Positions 26,115 through 35,749 of a DNA stretch of 64,000 bases are shown piece after piece (position 1 is the first letter of the stretch; every line of letters begins with the position of its first letter). The notes under the pieces were generated by a model. The model worked only from the letters and a program-made list of their open reading frames with translations, was not told where the DNA came from and searched no databases. This DNA comes from Jeongeupia sp. HS-3. Lineage in GTDB: Bacteria; Pseudomonadota; Gammaproteobacteria; Burkholderiales; Chitinibacteraceae. The position numbers were made by a program, and so were the translations under genes. The stretch lies in contig NZ_AP024094.1 of NCBI RefSeq assembly GCF_015140455.1, positions 310,001 to 374,000 of the forward strand, given 5' to 3'.

Positions 26115-29100
26115 TCAGTTATCGCGAGTCTCGATCTGCACCAGCGGCGTATTGCCTGCATCGACTGTTGCATCAGCGGGACGGCGCGGCGCGCGCACGG
26201 TATGCGCCGGCGCTACCGGCTCATCGTTCACCACCTCGGCGACCTGAACCGTTTCCACTTGCTGTAGCGACGAAGCCTCAACGCTGACGTGCTGCTTTTG
26301 CGTATCGGCACGGCGGCGGCGTGGTTTTGCCACGGTTTCGACCACCGGCTGCGCGAGCTCGGCGTGGTTGCGCGTCGATACCATCACCAGACCAGCTTGT
26401 TCCGGTGTGGCAATTTCAAGGTGAGGCGCGGCAGCGGCGGCTGGCTCGAACGACAGGGCGGCTTGGCTCGGCTTGGCAGCCGGTGCTTCGGTCGCCACGA
26501 CGGATTCTTCTGCCTTGGTCTCGACTTGCGGCGCTTCTGCTGCGGCGACTGGTGCAGCTTCAACTTCAACGGGCTGGACGGCTTCGGTAATGGCCGGAGC
26601 CGATTCGACGATGGCCGGAGCTTCGCTGATGATTGCGGCGGGTGCTTCAGCAGCCACGACCACCGCGGCAGCGACGGCGACCGGCTGGGTTGCGATGACT
26701 TCGATGGCTGCCGGTGCGCTGGTAATTGCAGCGACTTCAGTCACGGCCGGAGCCGCCTCGACTGCAGATGCGGCGGTTTCAGCGCTGGTTTCAACGGCTT
26801 CATCGGTCTGCTCACCGCGCTCACCACGGTTGCCACCACGACGGCCACGACGACGACGGCTACGGCCTTCACCTGCTGCCTCGCTCGCCGGTGCCTGCGG
26901 CACATTGCCCTCTTGCTGAACGGCTTCTGCGGCGAGAACTTCGACCTCGACCACTTCATCTTTCACTGGGGCAGGTTGCTGCGGGCGCTCGTTGCGCGGG
27001 GCGCGGGGTTCACGCGGCTGGCGTGGTTCACGCGGTTCGCGTTGCTCGCGCGCTTCGGTATTGCGCTCATTACGCGTGTCGTTATTACGGTTGTCACCGC
27101 GTTCGGCCCGATCGCCACGCTCACCGCGTTGCTGCTCGCGCGATTCATTGCGCTGCTGGCGGGCATTCAGATCTTCCTCGATGCGCGGCGGCTTACTGCG
27201 GCGATCCTGGCGACCCTCGTTGCGCTGCTCGTTATTACGACCCTGACCTTCGCTACGCTCGGCGCGATCGCCACGTTCGTTGCGCTGACCGCGGTCATTG
27301 CGTTCGCCACGTTCACGGCGCTCACCACCGCGGCCCTGACCTTCGCGGCGGCTATTGCTCTGCTGCGCGCGCTTGGGTTGTTCGGCTTGCGGTGCCGGAG
27401 CTTCGACCTGTGCTTCGCCACGGAACCAGCTGACCACGCGCGTCCACAACGATGGACCGGCGATGACGACCGGCGCAACTTCCGGTTTGGGGGTGTCTTG
27501 CTTGGAGATCGGCGCCGGTTGGGCCGGAGTGATGCCCTTGACGGCCGCTTCCGGACGCTTGGCCATCTCTTCCTTGGCCCGGCCCGGCTGGTACGCTTCT
27601 TCGCTCGGCGCTTCGACCATGCGGTACGACGGCAGCGATTCGTCAAGCAGGTTCAGATCATCGTGACGCAGGCGAACGATGCTGTAGTTCGGCGTTTCAA
27701 GGTGCGTGTTCGGGATCAGCATGACGCCAACCTTCAGGCGGGCTTCGACCGAGAACAGCTCGCTGCGCTTTTCGTTCAGCAAGAAGGTGGCAACGTCGAC
27801 CGGCACCTGCGCGTGGATCGCGCCGGTGTTGTCCTTCATTGCTTCTTCTTGAATGATGCGCAGGATGTGCAGCGCCGACGATTCGGTGCCGCGGATAAAG
27901 CCGGTGCCATGGCAGCGCGGGCAGGCGATATGGGTGGTTTCTTCCAGCGACGGCTGCAGGCGTTGACGGCTCAGTTCCATCAGGCCGAAACGGCTGATCT
28001 TGCCGGTCTGTACCCGGGCGCGGTCGTGATGCAGCGCATCGCGCAGGCGGTTCTCGACTTCGCGCTGGTTCTTCGGGTTTTCCATATCGATGAAGTCGAT
28101 GACGATCAGGCCGCCGACGTCACGCAGACGCATCTGTCGGGCGATTTCATCGGCCGCTTCAAGGTTGGTACGCGCCGCGGTTTCCTCGATATCGGAACCC
28201 TTGGTCGCGCGTGCCGAGTTGACATCGATCGAGTACAGCGCTTCGGTCTTGTCGATAACGATGGCGCCGCCGGACGGCAGCGACACTTCGCGGGCGAACG
28301 CGGTTTCGATCTGGTGTTCGATCTGGAAGCGCGAGAACAGTGGAACGTCGTCCTGATACAGCTTGACCCGGTTCACATTGCCCGGCATCACGTGGCTCAT
28401 GAACTGGCGGGCTTGTTCGTAGATGTCTGCCTTGTCGATGAGGATTTCACCGATTTCGGGCTGGAAGTAATCGCGGATCGCGCGGATGACGAGGCTCGAT
28501 TCCTGATAAATCAGGAAGGCGCCGTTCTGTGTGGTGCCGGCACCTTCGATGGCGCGCCACAGTTGCAGCAGGTAGTTCAAGTCCCATTGCAATTCTTCGG
28601 CGGCACGGCCGATCGCTGCGGTACGCGCGATCAGGCTCATGCCGGCCGGGGTTTCCAGCTGGTCCATGGCCGCGCGCAGTTCCTGGCGCTCGTCGCCTTC
28701 GATGCGGCGCGAAACGCCACCACCGCGCGGGTTGTTCGGCATCAGCACGAGATAACGACCGGCGAGGCTGATGTAGGTGGTCAGCGCCGCACCCTTGTTG
28801 CCACGTTCGTCTTTTTCGACCTGAACGATCAGTTCCTGGCCTTCGCGCAGCTGATCGGCAACGCGACCGCGGCCGCCATCGCCATCGGCGAAGTAGGTAC
28901 GGGCGATTTCCTTGAACGGCAGGAAGCCGTGGCGATCGCAACCGTAGTCAACGAAGCAGGCTTCGAGGCTGGGTTCGATGCGGGTGATGACACCCTTGTA
29001 GATGTTCGATTTCCGCTGTTCTTTCCCAACGGTTTCGATATCGAGGTCAATCAGTTTTTGACCATCGACGATCGCAACGCGCAGCTCTTCGGCCTGCGTT

Positions 29101-29123
29101 GCGTTAAATAACATGCGTTTCAT
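26115..29123 (-). CDS. rne: Ribonuclease E
   Basis: 1002 residues counted from [10 protein letters not shown], the canonical RNase E start, with GGAG 5 nt upstream; the frame is open a little further. The N-terminal half carries the S1 domain ([22 protein letters not shown]), the 5'-sensor/RNase H region and the DNase I-like catalytic site ([12 protein letters not shown] and [18 protein letters not shown], with the metal-binding aspartates). The Zn-link is ACPRCHGTG. The C-terminal half is low-complexity: an Arg/Glu/Asn/Gln-rich region followed by an Ala/Val/Pro/Glu-rich region, as expected for a disordered degradosome scaffold and RNA-binding arm. It initiates mRNA decay and processes rRNA and tRNA. 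Confidence 0.96.
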   Translation of the reverse strand: MKRMLFNATQAEELRVAIVDGQKLIDLDIETVGKEQRKSNIYKGVITRIEPSLEACFVDYGCDRHGFLPFKEIARTYFADGDGGRGRVADQLREGQELIVQVEKDERGNKGAALTTYISLAGRYLVLMPNNPRGGGVSRRIEGDERQELRAAMDQLETPAGMSLIARTAAIGRAAEELQWDLNYLLQLWRAIEGAGTTQNGAFLIYQESSLVIRAIRDYFQPEIGEILIDKADIYEQARQFMSHVMPGNVNRVKLYQDDVPLFSRFQIEHQIETAFAREVSLPSGGAIVIDKTEALYSIDVNSARATKGSDIEETAARTNLEAADEIARQMRLRDVGGLIVIDFIDMENPKNQREVENRLRDALHHDRARVQTGKISRFGLMELSRQRLQPSLEETTHIACPRCHGTGFIRGTESSALHILRIIQEEAMKDNTGAIHAQVPVDVATFLLNEKRSELFSVEARLKVGVMLIPNTHLETPNYSIVRLRHDDLNLLDESLPSYRMVEAPSEEAYQPGRAKEEMAKRPEAAVKGITPAQPAPISKQDTPKPEVAPVVIAGPSLWTRVVSWFRGEAQVEAPAPQAEQPKRAQQSNSRREGQGRGGERRERGERNDRGQRNERGDRAERSEGQGRNNEQRNEGRQDRRSKPPRIEEDLNARQQRNESREQQRGERGDRAERGDNRNNDTRNERNTEAREQREPREPRQPREPRAPRNERPQQPAPVKDEVVEVEVLAAEAVQQEGNVPQAPASEAAGEGRSRRRRGRRGGNRGERGEQTDEAVETSAETAASAVEAAPAVTEVAAITSAPAAIEVIATQPVAVAAAVVVAAEAPAAIISEAPAIVESAPAITEAVQPVEVEAAPVAAAEAPQVETKAEESVVATEAPAAKPSQAALSFEPAAAAAPHLEIATPEQAGLVMVSTRNHAELAQPVVETVAKPRRRRADTQKQHVSVEASSLQQVETVQVAEVVNDEPVAPAHTVRAPRRPADATVDAGNTPLVQIETRDN

Positions 29124-29679
29124 GAGGGCTCCTGCACGCACTCGCACGGCAGGGAAGCCCGGCTACGCCAGCCGCCCGGCTAGCGTGATGTCGCGGAGCG
29201 TCTTCTAGGGCTGCTCGGCGCATCTTTGCATTAAGGCGATTACGGGCGACTGGGGGTGTTCTGGCTCCAGAATCTGACTATTTGAGGGTCAATGTCGGGG
29301 CCGGCTTGGCCGGGCAAACCAGCGCCGATCTATGGGCGCTGGCGGGAATCCGATGAGTGCGTGAATGGTATGAATGAATTACCATCGCTACTTAATTTGC
29401 GGTGAGCGAAATTAACCGCAACCCGGGACAAGGTCCTCGGTGCAGGACGTCTGGCGATGCCCGCGCTCGCACTCGTTGGCTCGATAAACGATCGAGATGG
29501 TGAGGGGTACAGCATGCTGTACGGCGGGAAGGGGGTCGCCGGCGTATCCGGACTTGAGAACCAAAGAACGGGATCAAAAACGGGCCGTGTTGAAGGCCGG
29601 CGCTGTCCGGGCGGTGTCGCAGCGATTTCGCCTGCGAAGCCAGCAAAAACGGGCAGCGTGCCAACGAGTATAAGTCAAT
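29124..29679. other. Divergent rne-rluC intergenic region
   Basis: About 555 bp without a gene. It must carry the rne promoter and a long rne 5'-UTR (autoregulatory in other proteobacteria) and the rluC promoter. I see GC-rich short dyads but no structure I can name. Confidence 0.6.
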
Positions 29680-30627
29680 ATGTCTGAAACGAGCAAAGCG
29701 TCTGTCACATTCGTCGAGATCGGCCCCGAAGAGGCCGGACAACGGATTGATAACTATCTGATTCGCCATTTGAAAGGCGTTCCGAAGAGCCATGTCTACC
29801 GCATCGTTCGCGGCGGTGAAGTGCGCGTCAACAAGGGCCGCATCGACGTGACTTATCGGCTGGCCGAGGGTGATGTGCTGCGGATTCCACCGGTTCGGGT
29901 CGCCGAGCGCCCGGCCAGTACCGCTGCGCAGGCGGCCAGTGGGCAGCTGGCGCTGGAGATCCTGTTCGAGGACGATGCGCTGATTGCGATCAACAAGCCC
30001 TCCGGGATTGCGGTGCATGGTGGTTCCGGAATCAGTTTCGGGGTGATCGAATTGCTGCGCGCGCAGCGCCCGCAAGCAAAATTTCTGGAGCTGGTGCATC
30101 GGCTCGATCGCGATACCTCGGGCATTTTGCTGATTGCCAAGAAGCGCTCAGCCTTGGTCAAAATGCATGAAATGCTGCGTGACAATCATCAGATCGATAA
30201 GCGCTATCTGGCGCTGGTTGAGGGCGTTTGGCCCGAGCCGCGCAGCCATGTGCGCTTCAAGCTGCTGAAGTACGAAACGCCCGAAGGCGAGCGCCGGGTG
30301 AAAAAGTCGGCCGATGGCCTGACCTCGCATACCGTGGTCAATCGCAAAGCCAAGTTCACCGATTCGTCTTTGCTTGAGTGCGAGTTGAAAACCGGCCGCA
30401 CCCACCAGATTCGCGTGCATCTGGCCGAGAGCGGCCATCCGATTCTCGGCGACGATAAATATGGTGATCCGGCCGTGAACCGGCTGCTGCCGCGTGCCGG
30501 ACTCAAGCGACTGTTTCTGCACGCTTGGCGCTTGACGCTGTCGCATCCGCTCACCGCCGAAAAGCTAGAGCTGGAGGCGCCGCTGCCGAAAGAATTGCAA
30601 ACCTATCTGGATACCCTTGCCGAATGA
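29680..30627 (+). CDS. rluC: 23S rRNA pseudouridine synthase RluC
   Basis: 315 residues. The S4-like RNA-binding domain (QRIDNYLIRHLKGVPKSHVYRIVRGGEVRVNKGR) precedes a RluA-family catalytic domain with the active-site motif ELVHRLDRDTSG; catalytic Asp is residue 143. The C-terminal ECELKTGRTHQIRVHLAESGHPILGD is typical. RluC modifies U955, U2504 and U2580 of 23S rRNA (E. coli numbering). It is divergent from rne, as in many proteobacteria. Its stop overlaps the start of the HAD gene (ATGA at 30624). Confidence 0.95.
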   Translation: MSETSKASVTFVEIGPEEAGQRIDNYLIRHLKGVPKSHVYRIVRGGEVRVNKGRIDVTYRLAEGDVLRIPPVRVAERPASTAAQAASGQLALEILFEDDALIAINKPSGIAVHGGSGISFGVIELLRAQRPQAKFLELVHRLDRDTSGILLIAKKRSALVKMHEMLRDNHQIDKRYLALVEGVWPEPRSHVRFKLLKYETPEGERRVKKSADGLTSHTVVNRKAKFTDSSLLECELKTGRTHQIRVHLAESGHPILGDDKYGDPAVNRLLPRAGLKRLFLHAWRLTLSHPLTAEKLELEAPLPKELQTYLDTLAE

Positions 30628-31280
30628 CACGACGCTTTGATTTGCTGGTTTTCGATTGGGACGGCACTTTGATGGATTCGACCGGCACCATTGCCAGATC
30701 GATCCAGTCCGCCTTTGGTGATGTGGGCCTGGCCGTGCCGTCGGATCACGATGCCCGCTATGTGATCGGCTACGGCCTGAACGAGGCGATGCAATACCTC
30801 GCGCCGGATGCCGACGAGGCGACCATCCGCCGCATCGTCGATGTCTATCGCCATCATTACCTTTCCGGCGACCATGCGCTGATGTTGTACGACGGCGTGC
30901 GCGAAGGCTTGGCGGCGTTTGCCGATGCCGGCTTCGAGATGGCGGTAGCCACCGGCAAGTCGCGCGTCGGCCTCGACCGCGTGCTGGCATCGACCGGTCT
31001 GGGTGAGTATTTCGTTGCCACGCGTACTGCCGACGAAACCTTCTCCAAACCACATCCGGCAATGCTGGAGCAGCTGTTCGACGTAACCTTCACCAGCGCC
31101 GATCGCGCGCTGATGATCGGCGACACCAGCCATGATCTGCAGTTGGCGATCAACGCCGGTTGCGCCAGTCTGGGCATGAGTTACGGTGCGCATCCGCTGG
31201 ATCAGTTGCAAGCGTGCGCGCCGCTGGCGATTTTTGATGATTTTCCGGCGCTGACACGCTGGGTGCTTGCACATGCTTGA
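30624..31280 (+). CDS. HAD-family hydrolase, Gph-like
   Basis: 218 residues of the haloacid dehalogenase superfamily. The nucleophile motif is FDWDGTLMDS, motif II is VATGKSR, and motif III/IV is SKPHPAML with MIGDTSHDLQLAINAG. It resembles phosphoglycolate phosphatase-type enzymes, which share an operon with rluC in many gammaproteobacteria and betaproteobacteria. ATG at 30624 overlaps the rluC stop, indicating translational coupling. The 3' end overlaps the Rieske gene by 8 bp. Confidence 0.92.
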   Translation: MTRRFDLLVFDWDGTLMDSTGTIARSIQSAFGDVGLAVPSDHDARYVIGYGLNEAMQYLAPDADEATIRRIVDVYRHHYLSGDHALMLYDGVREGLAAFADAGFEMAVATGKSRVGLDRVLASTGLGEYFVATRTADETFSKPHPAMLEQLFDVTFTSADRALMIGDTSHDLQLAINAGCASLGMSYGAHPLDQLQACAPLAIFDDFPALTRWVLAHA

Positions 31281-31614
31281 AGTGGCGCCGATCTGTGCTG
31301 CCGAGGCGCTGGTCGATGGCGGTATGGGCGTGCGTTTCAGAGCCGAGCGCGCTGGCGTGCCGGTGTCGGCGTTCGCGGTTCGCCACGAAGGCAAGGTTTA
31401 CGCCTACGAAAACGCCTGCGCGCACATCCCGGTCGAGCTCGATTACCGCGATGGCGAATTCTTCGATCTGTCACGGCGCTATCTTGTCTGCGCCACGCAC
31501 GGCGCCTACTATGCGCCAGAGACCGGGGTCTGCCTTGGCGGGCCTTGTCCTGGACGAAAACTCGCGCCGATCGGCGTGATCGAACGTGATGGCGCCATCT
31601 GGCTTGGCGCTTGA
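31273..31614 (+). CDS. Rieske [2Fe-2S] ferredoxin-like protein
   Basis: 113 residues forming a lone Rieske domain. The cluster ligands are in NACAHIPVELD (Cys-x-His) and YLVCATHGAYY (Cys-x2-His). There is no signal peptide. It is coupled to the HAD gene by an 8-bp overlap and precedes the S49 peptidase gene in the same direction. Small Rieske proteins of this type accompany rluC-HAD-sppA in related genomes, but their partner oxidoreductase is not established. Confidence 0.9.
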   Translation: MLEVAPICAAEALVDGGMGVRFRAERAGVPVSAFAVRHEGKVYAYENACAHIPVELDYRDGEFFDLSRRYLVCATHGAYYAPETGVCLGGPCPGRKLAPIGVIERDGAIWLGA

Positions 31615-31669
31615 TACCGACTGAATCAGATAACTAGATACCGACCTAGAACCGACAAGGCATCGACAC

Positions 31670-32611
31670 ATGCAAGAACCTTGGGAACGCCAGGCACTGG
31701 CCGATCTGCTGCAAGCAGGCATCAAAGAGCAGCGCCATGCGCGCCGCTGGAGCATTTTCTTCCGGCTGATGGGCTTTGCCGTGCTCTTTCTGTTGCTGGC
31801 TGGCGTGTTTGGCTGGTTCGGCTCGACGGAGCTCGATAGTGTCTCGGTCGGTCCGCATACTGCGGTCGTCCGGCTTGATGGCACGATCGCCGCTGGCGAC
31901 GAGGGTGATGTGGGGCCGACGATCGAAGGCCTCAAGGCTGCGTTCGACGACAAGAACACCAAGGGTGTCGTGCTGCAGGTGAATAGCCCGGGTGGTAGTC
32001 CGGTGCAGGCCGGCCAGTTGAACGATGCGATGCGTACCTTGCGCAAACAGCATCCGAAAGTGCCGCTTTATGTTGTCATTGATGATATCTGCGCATCGGG
32101 CTGCTATTACGCCGCGGTTGCTGCGGACAAGATTTTCGCCGACAAGGCCTCCATCGTTGGCTCGATCGGCGTGCTGATGGATGGTTTCGGCTTTACCGGT
32201 GCGATGGACAAGTTCGGCGTCGAGCGCCGCCTCGTGACCGCAGGCGCGAACAAGGGCTTCATGGATCCGTTCTCGCCGCTGAACCCGGCACAGCGCGGCA
32301 AGGCGCAGGCGATGGTCGACGAGATCCATCAGCAGTTCATCGATGCGGTCAAGGCTGGCCGGGGCAAGAAACTGGTGCAGGATGATCCGGATCTGTTCTC
32401 CGGTCTGGTGTGGAGTGGGGCGACCGGTATCAAGCTCGGGCTGGTTGATGCGCTCGGTTCGCTCGACAGCGTCGCGCGCGATGTGATCAAGGCCGATAAC
32501 GTCGTCGATTTCACCACGCAACCCAGCTATCTGGATCGCTTTGCCAAGCGTGTCGGCGTCAGCGCCGCGGCGCACCTGGGCACGCAGCTGTCTGGCTATT
32601 CGCTCAAGTAG
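31670..32611 (+). CDS. S49-family signal-peptide peptidase
   Basis: 313 residues, single N-terminal membrane anchor at ~30-50, then a SppA catalytic domain. The nucleophile is S143 in CASGCYY, and the general-base lysine is K195 in AGANKGFMDPF; VQVNSPGGSPVQ-like sequence near residue 105 is typical. This is the short, single-domain SppA form. It degrades leftover signal peptides in the inner membrane. It is the last gene of the rluC-HAD-Rieske-sppA run. Confidence 0.93.
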   Translation: MQEPWERQALADLLQAGIKEQRHARRWSIFFRLMGFAVLFLLLAGVFGWFGSTELDSVSVGPHTAVVRLDGTIAAGDEGDVGPTIEGLKAAFDDKNTKGVVLQVNSPGGSPVQAGQLNDAMRTLRKQHPKVPLYVVIDDICASGCYYAAVAADKIFADKASIVGSIGVLMDGFGFTGAMDKFGVERRLVTAGANKGFMDPFSPLNPAQRGKAQAMVDEIHQQFIDAVKAGRGKKLVQDDPDLFSGLVWSGATGIKLGLVDALGSLDSVARDVIKADNVVDFTTQPSYLDRFAKRVGVSAAAHLGTQLSGYSLK

Positions 32612-32619
32612 GCAAAGGC

Positions 32620-33414
32620 ATGGCACGACGACGCAGGCACGAGGAAGAGCACGAGAGCCACGAGCGCTGGCTCGTGTCTTACGCCGACTTCATTACGCTG
32701 CTGTTTGCGTTCTTCGTGGTGATGTACGCGATTTCGTCGGTCAACGAAGGCAAATACCGGGTGCTGTCGGATGCGCTGGTGAATGCCTTTCGCGATACGG
32801 CGCCTTCGAGCGACAACTTCATCAAGCTGCCGAATCAGGCGCTGGCCGGTACGCCGCCGCGCGTGGCGGCATCGTTACCCGCGCGCAAGCCGGAACTTGA
32901 AGCGCAAGCAAAGAAGATGCGCGGTATGGCCGGTGATATTCGCGGTGCGCTTGGCCCCCTGATCGAGCAGGGCAAGGTGCGCGTCACCCAGTCCAAGCGT
33001 GGCATCGCGGTCGAGATCAGCGATAGCGTGCTGTTCGACCTGGCCCGCGCCGAGCTACAGCCGGCGTCGGTGACGATGCTCAAAACCGTGGCCGAACTCG
33101 TCAAGCGCAACGACAACCTGATTCAGGTCGAAGGCCATACCGATAACCAGCCTATCCATTCGCCCCAGTTTCCCTCCAATTGGGAGCTATCGGCGGCGCG
33201 CGCCGCCAGCGTGGTCAGACTCTTTGCCGAGAACGGCGTCGCGGCCAAACGCATGGTGGCGATCGGCTATGCCGAGTTCCGCCCGGTCGAGCCGAACGAC
33301 GCCGCCGACGCTCGCGCCCGCAACCGCCGGGTTACGCTCAACATCCTCGCCGACAACAAGGACGAGGTGGCGGTGCTGCCGCTGAGTGAAACAACACCGC
33401 CCGCCCATCAGTAA
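32620..33414 (+). CDS. motD: MotD/MotB-type flagellar stator protein
   Basis: 264 residues. A basic/His-rich cytoplasmic tail (MARRRRHEEEHESHERW) precedes one membrane helix with the proton-accepting Asp in VSYADFITLLFAFFVVMYA. The periplasmic C-terminal OmpA-like domain has the peptidoglycan-binding motif VEGHTDNQPI and ends with ARNRRVTLNILA. MotB-type proteins anchor the stator to the cell wall. MotD naming follows the second-stator type; no motA/motC partner is adjacent, so it depends on one encoded elsewhere. Confidence 0.88.
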   Translation: MARRRRHEEEHESHERWLVSYADFITLLFAFFVVMYAISSVNEGKYRVLSDALVNAFRDTAPSSDNFIKLPNQALAGTPPRVAASLPARKPELEAQAKKMRGMAGDIRGALGPLIEQGKVRVTQSKRGIAVEISDSVLFDLARAELQPASVTMLKTVAELVKRNDNLIQVEGHTDNQPIHSPQFPSNWELSAARAASVVRLFAENGVAAKRMVAIGYAEFRPVEPNDAADARARNRRVTLNILADNKDEVAVLPLSETTPPAHQ

Positions 33415-33427
33415 GCGCTTGGGGGGC

Positions 33428-33856
33428 TTAGAACTTGCCCCAAGGTTTGACCTTGCCGTTGGCATCGATTGCGACGACCTCGATTGTTCCCGGTACATAG
33501 GGCCCCATGCCCGGGCTGTTTGCCGGCATGCCCGGCGCCGAGATGGCCTTGATGTTTTTCGGTTGCTGCTTCAGCAGTTTGTCGATCGCCGCCGCCGGCA
33601 CGTGGCCCTCAACCGCGTACTGGCCGACGATGATGGTGTGGCAAGACGGTGCCGCGTCGGTGCGATAGCGGGCCTTGATCGCCGACATGTCATTGCTTTC
33701 GATCTGCTTGATCTGCCAGCCCTGCTTTTCCAGGTAGCTGGCGTGCTCGCCGCAGCAGCCGCAGCCGGGGGATTTGTACAGCGTCGCTTGCGGTGCCGCC
33801 CAGGCGGCGGTGGACAGTGCGAGCAATGCGGTGGCGAAGATGGCTTTTCGCGTCAT
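33428..33856 (-). CDS. DUF411 copper-associated periplasmic protein
   Basis: 142 residues with a signal peptide ending at AWAA. The Cys cluster SPGCGCCGEH and the later SCHTIIVGQYAVEGHVP are the DUF411 signature. Such proteins are common in metal-tolerance operons and are thought to bind copper, though the exact role is unclear. It is the last gene of the leftward copper operon and converges with motD 13 bp away. Confidence 0.9.
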   Translation of the reverse strand: MTRKAIFATALLALSTAAWAAPQATLYKSPGCGCCGEHASYLEKQGWQIKQIESNDMSAIKARYRTDAAPSCHTIIVGQYAVEGHVPAAAIDKLLKQQPKNIKAISAPGMPANSPGMGPYVPGTIEVVAIDANGKVKPWGKF

Positions 33857-33916
33857 GATTGGATTCCTTGGTGAGAGGCCGCGCCGGTGCGGCGCGGCGT
33901 TGAGGGATAAGGCGGA

Positions 33917-34396
33917 TTATTTCAGCGCGGCCTTGGCCTGCATCCCGGCTTCGTAGTGCCCCGGGATATGGCAGGCCAGCACGATGCCGCCGCTGGCCGC
34001 CTTGTCGAACTTCCAGATCAGCGTCTTGGTTTCGCCGGCCGCAAGCGACACGGTGCTCGGGTCTGCATCGTGCTTCATGCCGGGCATTTTCTGCATCATC
34101 AGCGCATGTGCGCGCTGGCTGGCCGCGTCGCCGATGGCGAATTCATGTGCAATCTGCCCGGGGTTGCTGACGATGAAGCGGATCGTTTCACCCTTTTTGA
34201 TCGTGCCGACGGCCGGATCGAACTCGAATTTCATTGCGTCGAGGGTGCGAACCTTGATCGTGCGGCTCACCTCCGCCGCCTTGCCCGGTTCGCCGAACGA
34301 GTAGCCGCCGTGACCACCGGCATGCTCGCCGGTAGAAAAAGCCGGCATTGCGGCGAAGGAGGCGACGGTCAGGGTGATGAGTGCAAAGGCTTTCAT
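33917..34396 (-). CDS. Copper-tolerance cupredoxin (CopI-like)
   Basis: 159 residues, signal peptide ending near AMPAFS, then a His/Gly-rich stretch and a cupredoxin domain. The type 1 copper ligands are visible: His in IAHEFAIG, and Cys-His-Met in LACHIPGHYEAGM. Such cupredoxins lie in copper-resistance clusters of betaproteobacteria and protect the periplasm. It is flanked by the multicopper oxidase (upstream) and the DUF411 gene (downstream) on the same strand. Confidence 0.9.
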   Translation of the reverse strand: MKAFALITLTVASFAAMPAFSTGEHAGGHGGYSFGEPGKAAEVSRTIKVRTLDAMKFEFDPAVGTIKKGETIRFIVSNPGQIAHEFAIGDAASQRAHALMMQKMPGMKHDADPSTVSLAAGETKTLIWKFDKAASGGIVLACHIPGHYEAGMQAKAALK

Positions 34397-34438
34397 GGAT
34401 AACTCCGTATTTGAATGGTGTGTGCAGGCTCGCTCCGC

Positions 34439-35749
34439 TCAGCGCGGCAGGCCATCGGTTCGCTTGGGGTCGACCTTGTTGGCGACGCTGCCTTGTGGAT
34501 GCGTATACCAGCCCGGATCGCGCTCATCGTTCGGGGCCAAGCTATCGCGGACCTTGAGCGTGGTGAACATGCCGCCCATTTCGATCGGCCCGAATGGCCC
34601 TTCGCCGGTCATCATCGGCAGGGTATTGGTGGGTAGCGGCATCATCGATCCCATGGCCGCCATGTCCTGCATTTCGGCCATGCCGGACGAGCCCATTTCC
34701 ATGTAGTGCTGGCCGTCGAACAGCTTCTCGAGCTTGGCGGTTGCCGCCTTCTGATCAACGCCGACGAGGTTGGGCACGCCGTGACCCATCGGCCCCATGG
34801 TGTGATGCGATTTGTGGCAATGGAACGCCCAATCGCCCGGCGCATTGGCGATGAACTCGATCACGCGCATTTGCCCGACCGCGACGTCGGTGGTCACTTC
34901 GGGCCATTGCGCCGCCGCCGGTATCCAGCCGCCGTCGGTGCCGGTGACGCGAAAATCATGGCCGTGCAGGTGGATCGGATGGTTGGTCATCGTCAGGTTG
35001 CCGACGCGAATGCGCACGCGCTCGCCGGTCCGGGCGAGCAGCGGCGGAATCGCCGGAAAGGTGCGGCTATTGAAGGTCCATAGATTGAAGTCGGTCATCT
35101 CGCTCGGATCGGGCCGGCGGGTGCCGGGGTCGATCTTGTAGCTGGCGAGCAGGAAGGCGTAGTCACGGTCGACCGGCCGCTCGCGCGCGTTCTTCGGATG
35201 AACGATGAACAAGCCCATCATTCCCTGCGCCATCTGCAGGGTTTCGTCGGCGTGCGGGTGATACATGAAGGTGCCGGATTTCGTCAGCCTGAACTCGTAG
35301 CGGAACGTCTCGCCCGGTTTGATCTGCGGCTGATTGAGCCCGCCGACGCCGTCCATGCCGTTGGGCAGCAGCAGGCCGTGCCAGTGGATCGTCGTGTGCT
35401 CGGGCAGGCGGTTGCTGACGAAGATGCGCACCGTATCACCCTCGACCGCTTCGATTGTCGGCCCGGGGCTGCCGCCGTTGTAACCCCAGAAGCGTGCGCT
35501 CATGCCCGGGGCGACCTCCTGCTCGACCTCTTCGGCGATCAGGTGGAATTCCTTGACGCCGTTGTTAAGCCTGAAGCCGAGCGTGCGCCCGCCGAGGGTC
35601 ACGACCGGCCGGTAGCCGCGGCCGCCGGCGCTGCTGCTTGCTGCGCTGCCGGTTGCGCTCGGCGCTGCCACCGCTGCGCTGGCGAGCGTGGGCAGCGCCA
35701 GTCCGGCGAGAAGACCACCGCTGCTGCCGAGAAAGTGTCTGCGGTTCAT
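34439..35749 (-). CDS. Tat-exported multicopper oxidase of the copper operon
   Basis: 436 residues, distinct from the oxidase at 3908. The N-terminal NRRHFLGSSGGLLAGLALP is a Tat signal. Copper motifs are TIHWHGLLLP, MYHPHADET, HPIHLHGHDF and FHCHKSHHTMGPMGHGV. The Met-rich C-terminal stretch (MEMGSSGMAEMQDMAAMGSMMP) is typical of periplasmic Cu(I)-oxidising copper-tolerance enzymes. It likely converts Cu(I) to the less toxic Cu(II). ATG 35749 overlaps the upstream TolC-type stop by 4 nt, so the two are coupled. Confidence 0.9.
   Translation of the reverse strand: MNRRHFLGSSGGLLAGLALPTLASAAVAAPSATGSAASSSAGGRGYRPVVTLGGRTLGFRLNNGVKEFHLIAEEVEQEVAPGMSARFWGYNGGSPGPTIEAVEGDTVRIFVSNRLPEHTTIHWHGLLLPNGMDGVGGLNQPQIKPGETFRYEFRLTKSGTFMYHPHADETLQMAQGMMGLFIVHPKNARERPVDRDYAFLLASYKIDPGTRRPDPSEMTDFNLWTFNSRTFPAIPPLLARTGERVRIRVGNLTMTNHPIHLHGHDFRVTGTDGGWIPAAAQWPEVTTDVAVGQMRVIEFIANAPGDWAFHCHKSHHTMGPMGHGVPNLVGVDQKAATAKLEKLFDGQHYMEMGSSGMAEMQDMAAMGSMMPLPTNTLPMMTGEGPFGPIEMGGMFTTLKVRDSLAPNDERDPGWYTHPQGSVANKVDPKRTDGLPR

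Noticed and set aside
26289-29111. A 940-codon open frame antisense to rne
   Set aside because: The sequence is low-complexity Phe/Ala/Arg-rich with no domain; rne on the other strand is unambiguous.
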